64,000 nt of DNA from Euglena gracilis (taxonomy: Eukaryota > Euglenida > Euglenophyceae > Euglenales): the NCBI GenBank assembly GCA_039621445.1, contig CP154954.1, positions 53,479,361 through 53,543,360 of the forward strand. Reading direction: 5' to 3'. The notes below the pieces were generated by a model. That model was not told the DNA's origin, made no database searches, and worked only from the letters and a program-made list of their open reading frames with translations. Made by a program: the position numbers and the translations under genes. This document shows positions 50,101 to 60,616 of the stretch, piece by piece (the stretch's first letter is position 1; each line of letters starts with the position of its first letter).

Positions 50101-51111
50101 GTTGTGTGGGCGTCACAGTGGCTGAGCGCACCGCGGCGTGGCCGTGCCCCGCGGTCCATTGCAAAGCCGGGGCTGGCGTGGGCGGCTCCCGCCTGGGGCC
50201 GATGCCCACCACACAGGCCGTGGTCACCGTCGCCATCGGCGCCACCCAGAGCTGGGGTGGCCCGGCAGGTGGAAAGTCACGGGAGGTGAGTTCGGGGTAG
50301 GCCGCGGCCCAACCAGTCCGACTTTTAGGGTTCAAAATTGACAGTGGTTTGGCCACGGCCCCAGCTGAGCTGAAAAAGGCGACCACAACAATGATTTTAT
50401 GTGGTTATTTGAAGGAACAGGTCATGGTTCAATTATTGAATTGTTGAACCATTCTCGCTCAATGTCACAAACTTGGCCTCTCCAGGGTACTCAGCGACCT
50501 AAAGAGCCGCCCAACTGGGGATAAAAACATGGGGGGGGGCCTGAGGCTCGGGTCCCCCCCATGCGTATTAACCCTAGTTGGGCGGCTCTTTGGAGTCGCT
50601 GGTACTGTTGTGGTTGGGTGGCCGCGGCCCGGCCTGTCCGAATTTTAGGGTTTCAAAAGCGAAACTGGTTGGGCCGCGGCCCAACCAGTCCGAATTTCAG
50701 GGTGTGAAAATCAGAAGTGGTTTGACCGCAGCCGGCCATTGCCCAACCCCAAAAAAAGTTCCTTGGTTGGAGCCGCGGCCGACAGCAGCTGGCCACCCAA
50801 CCAACGGCCACCCTACCTCCCGTGACTGACCACCCGTGCCCAGCCACCTTTTGGGTGGGGGTCCTAATCCTGCTGCCCCAGGGGTCCATTCGTCCATTCC
50901 GTTTCCCCAGCCCTGCGCTGACACGATGGTGGTGAGGACGCAGCCCACTGTGACGCCCACCTCCACCCTCACCGGGACCCGGACCTCGTCGCGCTCCACC
51001 ACCCTTACCGCCACGGACAGCGCAACGGCGACCGCGTCGAGGACGGCCACCGCCACGCCGGTCCCGGCCCGACGGCCGGCCATGTTGGCCCACTTGTTTT
51101 TTGAGTTATGA
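39074..51111 (+). CDS. RCC1-like beta-propeller protein with Ser/Thr-rich stalk, split gene
   Basis: Many exons encode RCC1-type blades, recognisable by GxxxxGQLG and small hydrophobic strands: about 43,731-43,890 (VAFVAGDDYHGGLGLG), 44,550-44,750 (GALWAGGRNVYGSG; CGANHLGYLAGGDLFITG), 46,425-46,605 (FGGTHSAFAMGQRVFVFG), 47,434-47,503 (GGWVYGIGSTDEGQLG), 48,505-48,600 (GGQLYVAGSNTNGQL), 49,420-49,575 (GVLYTCGANGAGQLG) and 50,145-50,285. Upstream exons look like a cysteine-containing beta-rich ectodomain: 39,074-39,220, 39,812-39,950 (VVTCVASCHTSLQTCTVG), 41,450-41,615, 42,145-42,171, 42,218-42,358 and 43,184-43,240. Exon 50,925-51,100 is a Ser/Thr-rich linker (TSTLTGTRTSSRSTT). Both GT-AG and fold-back introns appear. 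RCC1 blades mediate protein binding or nucleotide exchange; an extracellular role is inferred. The start, most exon edges and the end are uncertain; it may continue into the downstream gene. Confidence 0.65.
39601..39806. repeat. (CA)n and (AT)n microsatellites before an exon
   Basis: CA dinucleotides run from 39,601 to about 39,708 with short interruptions, followed by TA/AT dinucleotides at 39,757-39,801. The AT tract ends in ATTCCTTTTAG, a conventional-looking 3' splice site for the exon starting at 39,812. Confidence 0.95.
40270..41366. mobile_element. 1,097-bp MITE-like element, perfect TIRs and 8-bp target duplication
   Basis: The left end CAGGCTTCTTTTTAAG (40,270-40,285) and the right end CTTAAAAAGAAGCCTG (41,351-41,366) are perfect 16-bp inverted repeats. 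The flanking 8 bp are identical, GTTCTGGT at 40,262-40,269 and 41,367-41,374, so the insertion is well defined and recent. Subterminal arrays of GGCCGACCAG-type decamers lie near both ends (40,470-40,590 and 41,198-41,260), and GGGCGATGCT-type decamers at 40,655-40,790. The AT-rich centre (40,800-41,150) has no long coding frame. TIR start, 8-bp duplication and subterminal repeats are hAT-like. It lies inside an intron of the RCC1-like gene. A terminus of the same family lies at 57,786-57,801. Confidence 0.95.
42172..42217 (+). other. 46-bp conventional GT-AG intron in the RCC1-like gene
   Basis: Starts GTCCCC and ends CTCTCCCAG. Removal joins a frame reading FTNSILDK to EAPRCGTRLVSIGQF, switching from one open frame to the GC3-rich frame downstream. 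With the preceding intron (donor after 41,615 at GTACGC, acceptor TTTGTTTCCAG at 42,144), it shows that ordinary spliceosomal introns coexist here with the fold-back type. Confidence 0.6.
43560..43672. repeat. Degenerate CCCTAG/CCCCAAC repeats
   Basis: Short C-rich repeats with CCCTAGC, CCCCAACC and AACCCTAGC, reminiscent of degenerate telomere-like sequence on the C-rich strand but irregular, lie just upstream of an RCC1-like exon. Too irregular to be a telomere tract. Confidence 0.5.
44142..44470. repeat. Complex (CA)n microsatellite
   Basis: CA dinucleotides with CGCG interruptions (44,150-44,230), an ACAGAC hexamer run (44,270-44,312) and repeated CACACCACACA segments to 44,468, in an intron immediately upstream of an RCC1-like exon. 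Confidence 0.95.
44990..45375. repeat. AATAGAAGCCCCC inverted-repeat element, second copy
   Basis: The left side carries AATTAGAAGCCCCC and AAATAGAAGCCCCC (44,997-45,050). The right side ends with GAATAGCAGCCCCC followed by GGGGGCTTCTAACTGGGG (45,333-45,368). Same family as 34,306-34,932. Confidence 0.6.
45504..45606 (+). repeat. Isolated, diverged satellite units
   Basis: Reads TTTAGGTCAACATGCAC, then GAGTTGGCAGATA, then a GTTGTTAATTGAAGGGATAGG stretch and TTAGGCCAACATGCAGAC. This matches one full 71-bp satellite unit plus flanking parts, with substitutions and a small insertion, about 26 kb from the array and inside the RCC1-like gene. Confidence 0.85.
46224..46400. repeat. (CA)n microsatellite
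   Basis: CA dinucleotides with CG and GT interruptions end about 20 bp before an RCC1-like exon. Confidence 0.9.
47018..47145. repeat. (GGGT)n and (GT)n microsatellite
   Basis: TGTG repeats, eight or nine GGGT units (47,034-47,068), a GCGTGCGT run, then (TG)n to 47,143. It lies in an intron of the RCC1-like gene. Confidence 0.95.
50300..50790. repeat. GGCCGCGGCC-CCAACCAGTCCGA repeats
   Basis: A unit of about 50-70 bp reading GCCGCGGCCCAACCAGTCCG then A-TTTTAGGGTT-CAAAA recurs at about 50,301, 50,621 and 50,672, with a weaker copy at 50,724-50,755. It resembles the GGCCGCGGCC clusters at 19,800-20,060. Confidence 0.75.
50483..50607. mobile_element. 125-bp fold-back element with CAG...CTG ends
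   Basis: The left arm (CAGGGTACTCAGCGACC, then AAAGAGCCGCCCAACT) and the right arm (AGTTGGGCGGCTCTTT, then AGTCGCTGGTACTG) are imperfect inverted repeats of about 37 bp around a poly-G/poly-C centre. No clear target duplication, so probably old. The CAG/CTG ends match the other elements. Confidence 0.65.
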
Positions 51112-52084
51112 GTTATTTTCCCCATTGAGGAGATTATTCATACTGCTGAGCAACGTTCCCTGAGCCAAACGTTGAGCATTGCCAGCCACCTCAGCCCCCC
51201 CCCCCATTTTTGACCATCGGTCCAACACAGTGACCCCAAATGCCTCCTGTCGGGGAATTCTTGGCAAGGCTGTGTCGCCATTGGCAGGCCGTCGGAGGCG
51301 ACCCTCACGCCGTCGCCCACGGCCACGATGGGGTTGGTGGCGTGTGCCGAGGGGCAAGTGTGTGGCCTATCCAAGTGGATGCCAGCACACGGTTGGCTTC
51401 GCGCCCCACCCCCAATAAATAAAGGGATCTGTATGGATAACCACAGATGACCCCGACAACCCAAATATGGACAAGTAAGAATGATTGACTGTAAATATTA
51501 TTTGCTATTTTCATTTAAATAGCATTTTCATTCATGAAAATGCTATTTTCATGAATGTGATACAAAAAAACAGTTGCTGAAAACCTTGAATTCGAAATTC
51601 CCATGGACTGTGCCTGCACACAACGCCCCAACAACAAACCCATGGCCACGCCCAGGACTGCGGTAGCCTGGTTAGGAGGGCTCCTCCCGCCCTACAGACC
51701 ATGACAGATAAGCCCAAATTTGGGACAAAACAAATGCAAAAGCAAGGACCCCAAGACGGAGGAAATCCAAGTGAGCCATCTTGCCATCCGTCCATGGCAG
51801 CCTTGAGAGACTTTAAACCTCTGAATTGGCCTCAAAAGAACAGCGTTGATGGCCTCCCCGCCACGTCAACAAAACTGGTTCCATTGCGGTTCACCTCGCT
51901 TTATCAGCATTTACCTTTATCACAGTTCTTTCCCTCCACTTTTCCTTCGTGGTGAGAAGGAAAGGCAGAAGTGGATGGTGCACACGGACACCATTTGATG
52001 ACCATTCGTGTGAGAGGCTGACCCAACAAAAACCCTTTGAGGGCTTGTCACAGCTGACGAGGATTTTTCCCTTGGGGGGGGGTC
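51112..52084. other. Stretch without a supported exon
   Basis: Follows the stop codon of the Ser/Thr-rich frame (TGA 51,109-51,111). No GC3-rich exon with family support is seen. The composition is mixed; an ATGAAAATGCTATTTTCATGAA-type inverted repeat lies at about 51,520-51,558. It could be the end of the gene or a long intron. Confidence 0.45.
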
Positions 52085-52372
52085 CGGGGTTCGTATAAGG
52101 AGGGCGTACATGGTTTAGTGGGGGGGGTGTCCCCCCCCCCTCCTGGCCCACAGGGGGGTCCGGACCCCCCCCCACCTGCCAGGGGGATCCGGACCGACCC
52201 CGGGGGGGTACCTGGGATGTCAAATTTTTGGCCCGGCGCTTTGCGCCGGGCCGAAAATTGGTCACCCGGACCGCGCCACTGTTTAGGTGGGGGGGGTGTC
52301 CCCCCCACCCCCCCCCCCCTGCCCTGGCCCGCAGGGACCACCCCCCCCCACCTGTCTTTATATCGATCCCTG
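52085..52372. mobile_element. MITE-like element, copy 2 of the 26,511 family
   Basis: Starts CGGGGTTCGTATAAGGA and ends TCTTTATATCGATCCCTG, the same TIR as 26,511-26,862 with changes. The order of internal segments is shared: GGGCGTACATGGTTTAG, GGGGGTGTCCCCC, a CCGGACCGACC block, the CCGGCGCTTTGCGCCGG hairpin, a CACCCGGACCG block, then GTCCCC...CCACCTGTC. The flanks are poly-G, so the target duplication cannot be judged. Confidence 0.85.
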
Positions 52373-52790
52373 GGGGGGGGGTCTCAAACATCAGCGTGTG
52401 CTGGATGTTGCACCACATCTTTTTGATCGTAGCACTTCCCAAGTTCAGGTGTATCAGAGGTTGTAAAAAAAAATGCAACAATTAATTTTATACTGAATGT
52501 TTTCACTGTATTGTACAATATTTTGCAACTGAATGATTTGCTTGCTGAAGATAATCAAGTCCCCATTTAGATGCCCTGGGGAGAGATTTGCCACACGTGT
52601 CTGTCCCAGCAATGTGATGCAGTCCGAGCCAGGGGTTTCAATCATTTCCAGCCCGGGCCCCTGCACCTTCTCTGCTGCCCAAGGAGCTCCTTCTTATGCA
52701 ACCGTCAACGCACAGACAGGAACGATGCGCACTCGTCCCACCCTATTATTGATTCTCCCCATATACCAGAAGTATGTGACCATATTTTGA

Positions 52791-52922
52791 CATGCACACG
52801 AACACACGCCCGAAGCAGATTCGCGTGCACGCACGCGCATGCACACACCCACACGCACACGCACAAACACCCACACCCACGCATGCACACGCACACATGC
52901 ACACACACACACACACGTATAC
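52791..52922. repeat. (CA)n microsatellite
   Basis: Interrupted CA/CG dinucleotide tract upstream of a possible exon at about 53,003-53,070 (GDIGPGSRWSQLRYFQ). Confidence 0.9.
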
Positions 52923-53464
52923 CTTTGAATGCATGCATGCACAACCGGAACTCAGAATGAACCACGCTGCGAAACCCAGAAGGCCAATGCCTTCCTTGCA
53001 GGTGACATAGGCCCTGGCAGTCGCTGGTCGCAGCTGCGGTATTTCCAGATCCGGTTCCAGGAGCTCCAAGGACAGCTCAGCAGCAAATTACTGGACACTG
53101 CTGCGACGATAGTTTTTTTGGAAGAAGGTTCAGGAAGAAGGTCTTCATTTGGGTTTGCCTGAATCTTCGTAGTGTGCGTTGTGTGTGTCTGTGTCTATTG
53201 TTTTGTGTATGCGTGACCTGGTGTCTAACCTGCACCATACATGTGCTTTGTGTGTGTTTGTTATTGGACGTTACGTGAGGTTGTCTACCAAAACTGAAGT
53301 ATTGCTGATTTCCAAACCTTCAATTTATTGTTCTGGGAGCTCTTACAGTCCAGACAAAAATGGCGGAAAACAATAATGATGGTAAACCACCCATTTTTTC
53401 CATCATTTCTTTTCCCGTCATTTTTCCCCCGTACCCTTTCTACGCCATTTTGGGGGAACCGCGT

Positions 53465-53955
53465 TCAGGCATACATACATCCATACATGCACACATACAC
53501 ACGTACATAACATACATACATACATACATACATGCGTACATACATGCATACATACATACATACATACATACATACATGCATGCATGCATGCAAGCATGCA
53601 TGCATGCATGCATGCATGCATACATACATACATACAGACATACATACATACATACATACATACATACATACATACATACATACATACATACATACATACA
53701 TACATACATACATACATACATACATACATACATACATACATACATACATACATACATACATACATACATACATACATACATACATACATACATACATACA
53801 CACACACGCATACATACATACACACATGCATACATACATACATACACACATACAGACACACATACATACTCACATACACATGCATATATACACACATAAA
53901 GACGTACTCACACATACATGCACACACATATTCAAACACATGCATATATATGCAA
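53465..53955. repeat. (CATA)n microsatellite, about 490 bp
   Basis: CATA tetramers almost without interruption from 53,510 to 53,800, with CATG variants at 53,575-53,620 and mixed CACA/CATA on both edges. The long open frames across it in all six frames are artefacts. Confidence 0.98.
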
Positions 53956-54289
53956 TTGTGCATTTTTTTTCTCGATCAACGATCGCTTTCAGCGTCCCTG
54001 AAGGATGGATGGAGGAGGGCGGAGACCCAAAGGCGTTCGCACACATGTTTGAGCATGTAATGTCTGTCTGTGTGTCCCAGCGATTTTGAAAATTTCCAAA
54101 AGACCCACTCCCTCGCCTTCGTTGTGAAGCCGGGCAGCCATGCAAACTGTCAGGGGTCCGGTTGTGTCCGGATCAGTTCCAAGCCACCCCCTCCCTGGCC
54201 TCCCGCGGTCACCCCGACCCCGACCCAAACCTCTCCCTCCCCACCCTCCCTCGGGCACAGCCGGCGAGTCTGCCCCACAGATTTGGGCC

Positions 54290-54450
54290 TCCGGTGCCTT
54301 CCATCCTTCGGGCGGGGGCCTCTTTGCCGTGGTCCCCCCCAGCGCCCCAACAGTGGGGCCGAAGGGCTGCCCCGCCCGCACCGGCGGCTGCCCCGACTGC
54401 ACCGCCTGCCGCTGCTTGGGCGCCGCCTCCGCCGGGCTTGATCCGCCGGG
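54290..54450 (+). CDS. Cysteine-rich exon core, gene assignment uncertain
   Basis: A GC3-rich frame reads SGAFHPSGGGLFAVVPP and then GCPARTGGCPDCTACRCLGA, a compact cluster of six cysteines like an EGF or other disulfide-rich extracellular module. It lies between the Ser/Thr-rich stalk exon and the multi-helix gene and could belong to either. A second weak candidate exon is at about 53,003-53,070. Splice sites are not resolved. Confidence 0.4.
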
Positions 54451-54465
54451 GGGGGGGGGGGGGGC

Positions 54466-55265
54466 ACGGTCATGGCGTTGTGCCTGCGCCATGCATCCCC
54501 CATACAAAAAAAAATGGGAAGAGGGCAGGAGGCAAGAGCATCACTGGGGCGCAAGGGTGTAGACCCATCTACGGGAACCACACCAGCCACACAAGGTGAG
54601 TGTATGTCCCCACAGCGCTGGAATTACACCAGAGTTACTCACCTGGGGGAGCAACAAAAGAGCACTGGTGTAAGGGATCCCTGGCCACTCACCACACTTC
54701 AAACTGGGCCAGAAGCGAAGTTAGCGCCGGCCGTAAACAGTCAAGAATCCTGTGCAACTAAGGGGGACCACCCACGCATATGCCGTGGGGCCACGTACTC
54801 ACATGGCAGCCGGAAGTGGTGACCACACACCATTTGTGATGATTTTAGGTGGTGTGTGGTAGTGGTGTGAACGTCGCCAAAGCGAGGGTCCCCAAGGCCC
54901 AGAATAGCTGTCGCTTTGGTGTCCGGGTGCCCCAGAGGGTCTTGACTAGCCCACCTGGGTACCCCTGGTGGCCTTGAACAACCCTGCCCACCCGTGTGGC
55001 CAGAAGGGAAAATGGGGGAGCGAGGGGAAGACAGAGGGATCCCCCCCACGGAGACCAGCAACAGAAAACGCGACTCGGATGCCTCTGTAGGGGGGCATGG
55101 CGCTTCGTGCGACCGCCCGGGGGATATGGGGGCCCGGGGGCTCGCCGGCCCAGTAGGAGCGCACCCCCCAGCAACCCAACCCCAAAGGGGAAGCCAGCAG
55201 AGAGGGACCCCCTCTTCCCACTCTTTTTTGTATGGGGGATGCATGGTGCGGGCACAACGCCATGA
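54466..55265. repeat. Inverted-repeat pair A
   Basis: TCATGGCGTTGTGCC followed by CCATGCATCCCCCATACAAA (54,471-54,524) recurs inverted at about 55,205-55,265. The arms are about 57 bp with few changes and lie about 680 bp apart. The right arm falls inside the element-B span, so the two inverted pairs interleave. Confidence 0.75.
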
Positions 55266-56106
55266 CTTGAAAATTCCAATGTGACCTCATGGTCCCGCGG
55301 CTTTGGTAAACCCGGGTCACCAAATCTCGGCCTGAGGGCGGGTGGCGGGTGGGTAGTGTGCTGCTGGGTCCAGCAGTTCCTTACATACTGGTACCCGCGC
55401 TCCATGCCCTGTCCGGGGTTGGTTTGGGCGGTCTGACGGTAGAGCCAATCTATATAAGTTTCAATGCCGTCACCACCATTGCCTCCAACAGTCAATTTCA
55501 GTGCCTTCACTGAGATGAATAAAATGGAGTTTTCGGATCAGGTTTTTTCTGAAGTACTGCTATGTGGTTCCACGCCGCAGCGGCAAACTCCCCTGCGCCT
55601 GCATCATCGGTCGTCTCCAAAAAAGCTGGCCTTCAGGTCAGCACTCCTGTTGACCTGAAGAGAGGCAGCCGTAAATATGTGTTTTTTTGCGCACTTGTGT
55701 GCGGGTGAGTGGGCAAGTGGGCGAGCCATCACTTGTCGCTATTTTTGTAGAATCAGTGTGCCAAAAACAATGGCGCTTTCCTGCGGGACCTGGCGTGGGA
55801 AACACACTTTTTGCACAAAAAAAAGCCAAACAGGGCCACCAAAAAAAAAACGGATGGTAAGCCAGGTCAGAAAACCTTATTCATTTGGCACACTCCGTTG
55901 CCGTGTCCCCCCCCCCTTAGTTGCACTAAGGATTCTTGACTGTTTACGGCCGGCGCTAACTTCGATTCTGGTCCAGTTTGCGGTGTGGTGAGTGGCCAGG
56001 GATCCCTTACACCAGTACTGTTTTGTTGCTTCCCCGGGTGAGTAACTCTGGTGTTGTGTGGTTGGTGTGGTTCCCGTGGATGGGTCTACACCCTTGCACC
56101 CCAGTG
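54542..56106. repeat. Inverted-repeat pair B, long arms
   Basis: CACTGGGG, then GCAAGGGTGTAGACCCAT, GGGAACCACACCA, ACACCAGAGTTACTCACC, GGTGTAAGGGATCCCTGGCC, TTAGCGCCGGCCGTAAACAG and TCAAGAATCC at 54,542-54,765 recur inverted at 55,912-56,106. Arms exceed 190 bp at about 90% identity by eye. The distal part is dispersed repeat B, also present once at 38,775-38,935. A long-TIR element or two copies of one repeat in opposite orientation; no target duplication was found. Confidence 0.8.
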
Positions 56107-57785
56107 CAGGGGGTGGTTCAGCTCACTGTCAAACCAAGTTCCATGGTGCCCCCAGCTGCCTCGTGCCGAAATTACAGAAATGGCACATGGAGTTGTGGCG
56201 ATCCCAGGGATGGAGAGGATCACATGGAGAGGATCTCATAGCGGCAGCGACGTCACTTTAAGCTAGTGGTTGGGACACAGGAAAATGGGGCTTTTGGGGG
56301 TCCCAAACGCACAGCCCCCGGCGACCGAGCAGACATGCCACAAAGTCAAACCTTCAAACAGTGACCCAAGAAGATATCCAACCCTGAGACCCCTCTCTGG
56401 TGGAGGACGCACATCAGAGCTGCCGGGAGGTTTTCTGATTTTAAAGCCAACCTGCGCCAGTGGCGCAATTCATTTGCTCGGCTGCTGGGAGGCGGCGCCC
56501 GGAGACGGAACTACTCGTGGGCCACCTCAGTGGGGCCGACTTATTGGTCCCAGGCTGTTTCTTAAGGTTGGGACAAGCGCCTGCCCCCCTGGTGCCATTT
56601 CCCAAGCAGAATTCCGGATGCTGAAGTGGGGGGTCATGGAAACGGTTTCTGTTCACAATTATCAAGGGGTTATTTGGGCACTGTTTCCCTCCTGAACAAG
56701 CTGTTCACAGTTTGTCATTTGGGGGGGGGGGTCGAAATAATGCCTGATAATTTTGAACAGCGTGTTTTGATTATCAGGGCATCAAATCATGAGCAGCACT
56801 TTTGACAAAAATTGCCCAAAAAACCGCCCAAAATCGTTGTGCGAAGCATGTCAATCCGCCAATTTTGGCCCAATCCCAAATTTTCATCAAAATTTTCATC
56901 AAAAACTGCCCAAATATCGGACCCAAAAAAGGAGGGGGTTGAGTTTGGTTCTCAAGGGGGTGTTACCCCCTCCCCCCCTATCGTCCCTCCCCCCTTATTG
57001 TCCCTGGGCCCTGGTCGATTTCCACTTTTCCCTTTGCACGCCCTTATTGTCCCTCTCGGGGTCCTGGGAGGTGGGTTTGGTGGACAACAAGAGTGCGGGG
57101 GGGGGGGGCGGAAATTCTGAAAAGTTAAAGGATTCTCGGGGGGGGGGGGGGGAGAAAAATATCTGGCTGAAAAATCCTTGGGGGGGGGGCAGGTGACTTG
57201 TGCAACGGGATAAACACCCCCTGGCGGGGGGATCGGTTTGGGACCCAACCAATTTCCCTTGAAAATGGTCATTCTCAGTGTCACGGTTTGGGTCCGGATC
57301 AGGTTTGGGTTAGGGTTTGGGACAGGGTCAGGGTCAGTCAACGGCTGGTCGCCCAGGGGTTTTTTGAGGTCTCTCCCAGGTTTTTTTTGACGACCACGGT
57401 TGGGATTCCTCGGGACCCCCCTGGGTTTTTTTTAAAATTCAAGCCCCCCCCCCCCCGCCAGACGACCTAGGGCGCCAAAGGCGCCCTGGGTCAAAATCAC
57501 ACCCGCCGGCAAATGCTGCTGTTCTTTTGCACACACAAGGGAATTTTGTTGTTGTGGGGCGGGGAGGTGCAGGGGGGTGGGAGCCCCCCCCCCCCCCGCC
57601 AGGGCCGACCCCCCTCCTCCGTGTCCCCCAAGCTAAGCCAAGACAAGCCAAGCCAAGCCAAGCCAAGGGAGTGTGTCCCAACCCCGCGACCTTTGTCGCA
57701 AAGGCAGCTTGTTTTCGACCCTCCGAAGCCAAAACCCAGCCAGTCATGAATCAGGCGGGTATTGGAGGGGCGACCCCCCAAAAAT

Positions 57786-57801
57786 CTTAACAAGAAGCCT
57801 G
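57786..57801 (+). mobile_element. Terminus of the 40,270 element family abutting an exon
   Basis: CTTAACAAGAAGCCTG differs by one base from the right terminus of the element at 40,270-41,366. Five bases later (ACGGG) the frame TAC ACG GTG GCG of the exon at 57,807 begins, as the intron rule predicts. No matching left terminus was found by eye upstream, so the full element extent is not given. Confidence 0.7.
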
Positions 57802-57806
57802 ACGGG

Positions 57807-60529
57807 TACACGGTGGCGGCGGTGGACCGAGTGCTGGTCCAGCTGAAGTTCGAGCCGGCGGCCCCCTGGGACCGCGCCAACCACCGCCTGGAGCGCGCCG
57901 TGGTGGACGTTTCCACCGTCGCCAACCATGGGGCGCTCTCCCCAGGGAGACCCCGCACCGGATCCTGGCCTACGCCTTATAGGTTCATTAAAACGGCCTA
58001 AAAACGGCAGAAATGCGCACATTGCAGTTATACGCAACCCCTGGAGCCGATTTTCGGAAACCCAAATGAAAACAACCGGCTGTTACGTTTGAGGGGGATT
58101 GGTCGAGAGAGCCACCCCCGGTTGTTTAATTTTTTGGGGGGTATCCAACCCTACACTCTGGGAAGGGACAGCCCAGGTTTGGGACCATTTCGCCCCAAAA
58201 TTTGCTGCCCATGGTATACCCCCCAGACAAAGAGGTTCTTGCGCCCCCCTCCCCGACCCTCCAGGATCTCCTGTTGCTTTTAACTTGTAGAGTGTGCACA
58301 GGTACTGGGGGTGGATAGAATGAATGAAGGTACTAAATGGAGGAGGTGGATGCAGGTACTGGAGTGGTTGGAGTACATTGTAGGTATTGGGGTGGTTGAG
58401 GTGGATGACAATTGTTTTGTTTTTTTTGTGGTTCTTCCCTGGCGCTCGTTTACGATCAGCCAAGGTACTGGTTTTGCAGTGAAATCAGCAGATTGAATCA
58501 CAACCACTTCCTTCCTTTGACGACATTTGTTCTCATTTTCCATCATTTTCCAATGGATTGTGACCGACCAAAAAACATTTTTAACCAGCAAATTGTGCAC
58601 ACTTGAAAACAATGAATGATAGAAATCCGGGCACATTCCAGAAATCCTCTGTCAGCAGGGGAGGTGGTGTGACGTCAGTACTGAATGTTGCACTACTTCG
58701 CACGTCAACGCGTAAAACTTCGGGGTGCTCTCCATGCCACTGAGGCGACGTCGGAACTCATCGGCACCGTGTGCGCTGTGGCGGCCGCCGTGATCCTGCT
58801 CGCGGGGGCTTTCGGGTGGTCGCTGTGGGACTGGTGGGCGCGGACGCAGGCGGCGACCAGGGGCGTGCCAGCTTTGTTATGTGTCGGAGTATCTCTATTT
58901 TCTCCATGCCAGCAGCCCAAAAACTTTGGTGGTGTTGTTCTTCAACATCATTTTTTTTCAAGTCTTTTACTGTTTCATTTTTCACCCACCTTTTTTTATT
59001 CATTCTTCCCACCCACCAGACCCGCAAGACCATCCTAGCCGTGGCCTCCATCCCCTGTGCCGGCAGCCACACCCCTGCTGCCGTGGAGGTCAAATCCCAA
59101 GCTGGGCCTTCCGGCAGTACGGCTGGCGTGGCTGGGGTGCGCGGGCTGCACCGGAGTGGGCGTCGCGTGGAGCGCTGCCGTGATGACCGGGCCCCCTGGC
59201 TGCGTTGGGGCGGTGCATTTTATGTTTTGGCTTCATGTTGAAAAGGGAACTTTTTTTTTCCGCACGGGTTCCTCGTTTGCCTAAGTGCCCTCCGGTTCTT
59301 TGGCTGCAGCCAGGGGTTTTCTTAAGCCGGAGGGCACCCCATACCACGGGTGGGGGGGGGGGGGGTCCAGCCAGCCAGCAGCTCAAATCCAGCCGCAGCT
59401 CAAATTCGGGCTGGGAGCCCCCCCCCCAGAGGGTCGAGTGAAATAAAGTTGGGTCCAGCCCGGCCGGAGGCCGGGCCAGCCGGCCGCAGGCTGGCCAGCC
59501 AACTGGGCTGCCCAGCTCACCTATCCCTGCATTTTTTCCCTCATTACAGCTTCCTCCATTACAGACCCCCAGCCTTGATCCAGATCCATCCTTCAAAATG
59601 TCGAATACAGCAAAAATGTGTTAGAAAATTTTGGTTTTCATCGACCCAGCCCAGCCCAGCCCGCTCCAGCCCTGGACCCCCCCTCCCCCCCATATCCCCC
59701 CCGGGGGGTCCAGCCAGTAGCTCATTTCCAGCCAGCAGCCATTTTGCCAGCCGGAGGCTGCCCCCCCCCCCCGGGGGGTCCTTAAGAAATCCCCTGGCTG
59801 CAGCAGTGTCAACCTCCCCTCCATCCACGTGTTGTTGTGTGCCAGGGATCACCCGCCCTCGCTCACCACGGAAGTGGTATCCCGCCTCCAGAGCATTGCA
59901 CCTGGCTCTCATTCTGAGCCCATAATTGAACCTCTCTCTCCCCTGCCCGAAACAGTCCTCCGCCGTCACCAATGCCCAGTCTTTTCCGTTTATTCTTGTT
60001 TCTTGTGCACGTGGATATGTACAGTGTGTGCACATTTCTACGCCGTATGAATGTCTTCGAAAGAATGTGTTCGAAAAAATGTTTATAATTTTTTAAAAAA
60101 ATATTTTTTGGAGAAAACCAAGAGAGACGCCAAAGTTGGGCCACCATTGTGTGGGGTCAACGTGGCCGCCCATCAACGTCGCGCAAGGCGCTGCCTGCAG
60201 GATGGACCTCATGGCAGGCGGTGTCGCAATGGCGGCAGTTGGCGCCGTGGCCTCACTGCTCCTCCTCGTGTACTGCTGCTGGGATGGCGTGGCTTACCAG
60301 TGCCCGATTTGCGAGCGGCAGGTGTCCCGGTGGCCCGGGCAGCCTCAGGGTGGGGGGGAGGCATGACTAGTTTTTCAATTATTTGTGAATTCTATCATGT
60401 ATTCAATTATTGTCAATTATTATTGAGAAATTCATCATTTCATTTCATGATTTATTTAACATTTACATTTATTTTTATTATTGTAATTCATTTATTATTA
60501 TTTTTATTCTTTCTTTCTTGCTTTGTTTT

Positions 60530-60572
<43 letters not shown>

Positions 60573-60577
60573 TTAAT

Positions 60578-60616
<39 letters not shown>

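Noticed and set aside
53465-53955. CRISPR-like array
   Set aside because: Simple tetranucleotide microsatellite without spacers, in a eukaryotic context.
53360-53963. Long frames in all directions across the CATA tract
   Set aside because: Tetranucleotide repeats lack stop codons in several frames; no other coding evidence. The same applies to 61,011-61,800, 39,600-39,700 and 44,150-44,470.
57295-57340. Interstitial telomere tract (GGGTTAGGGTTTGGG)
   Set aside because: Only one or two imperfect units within G-rich low-complexity DNA.
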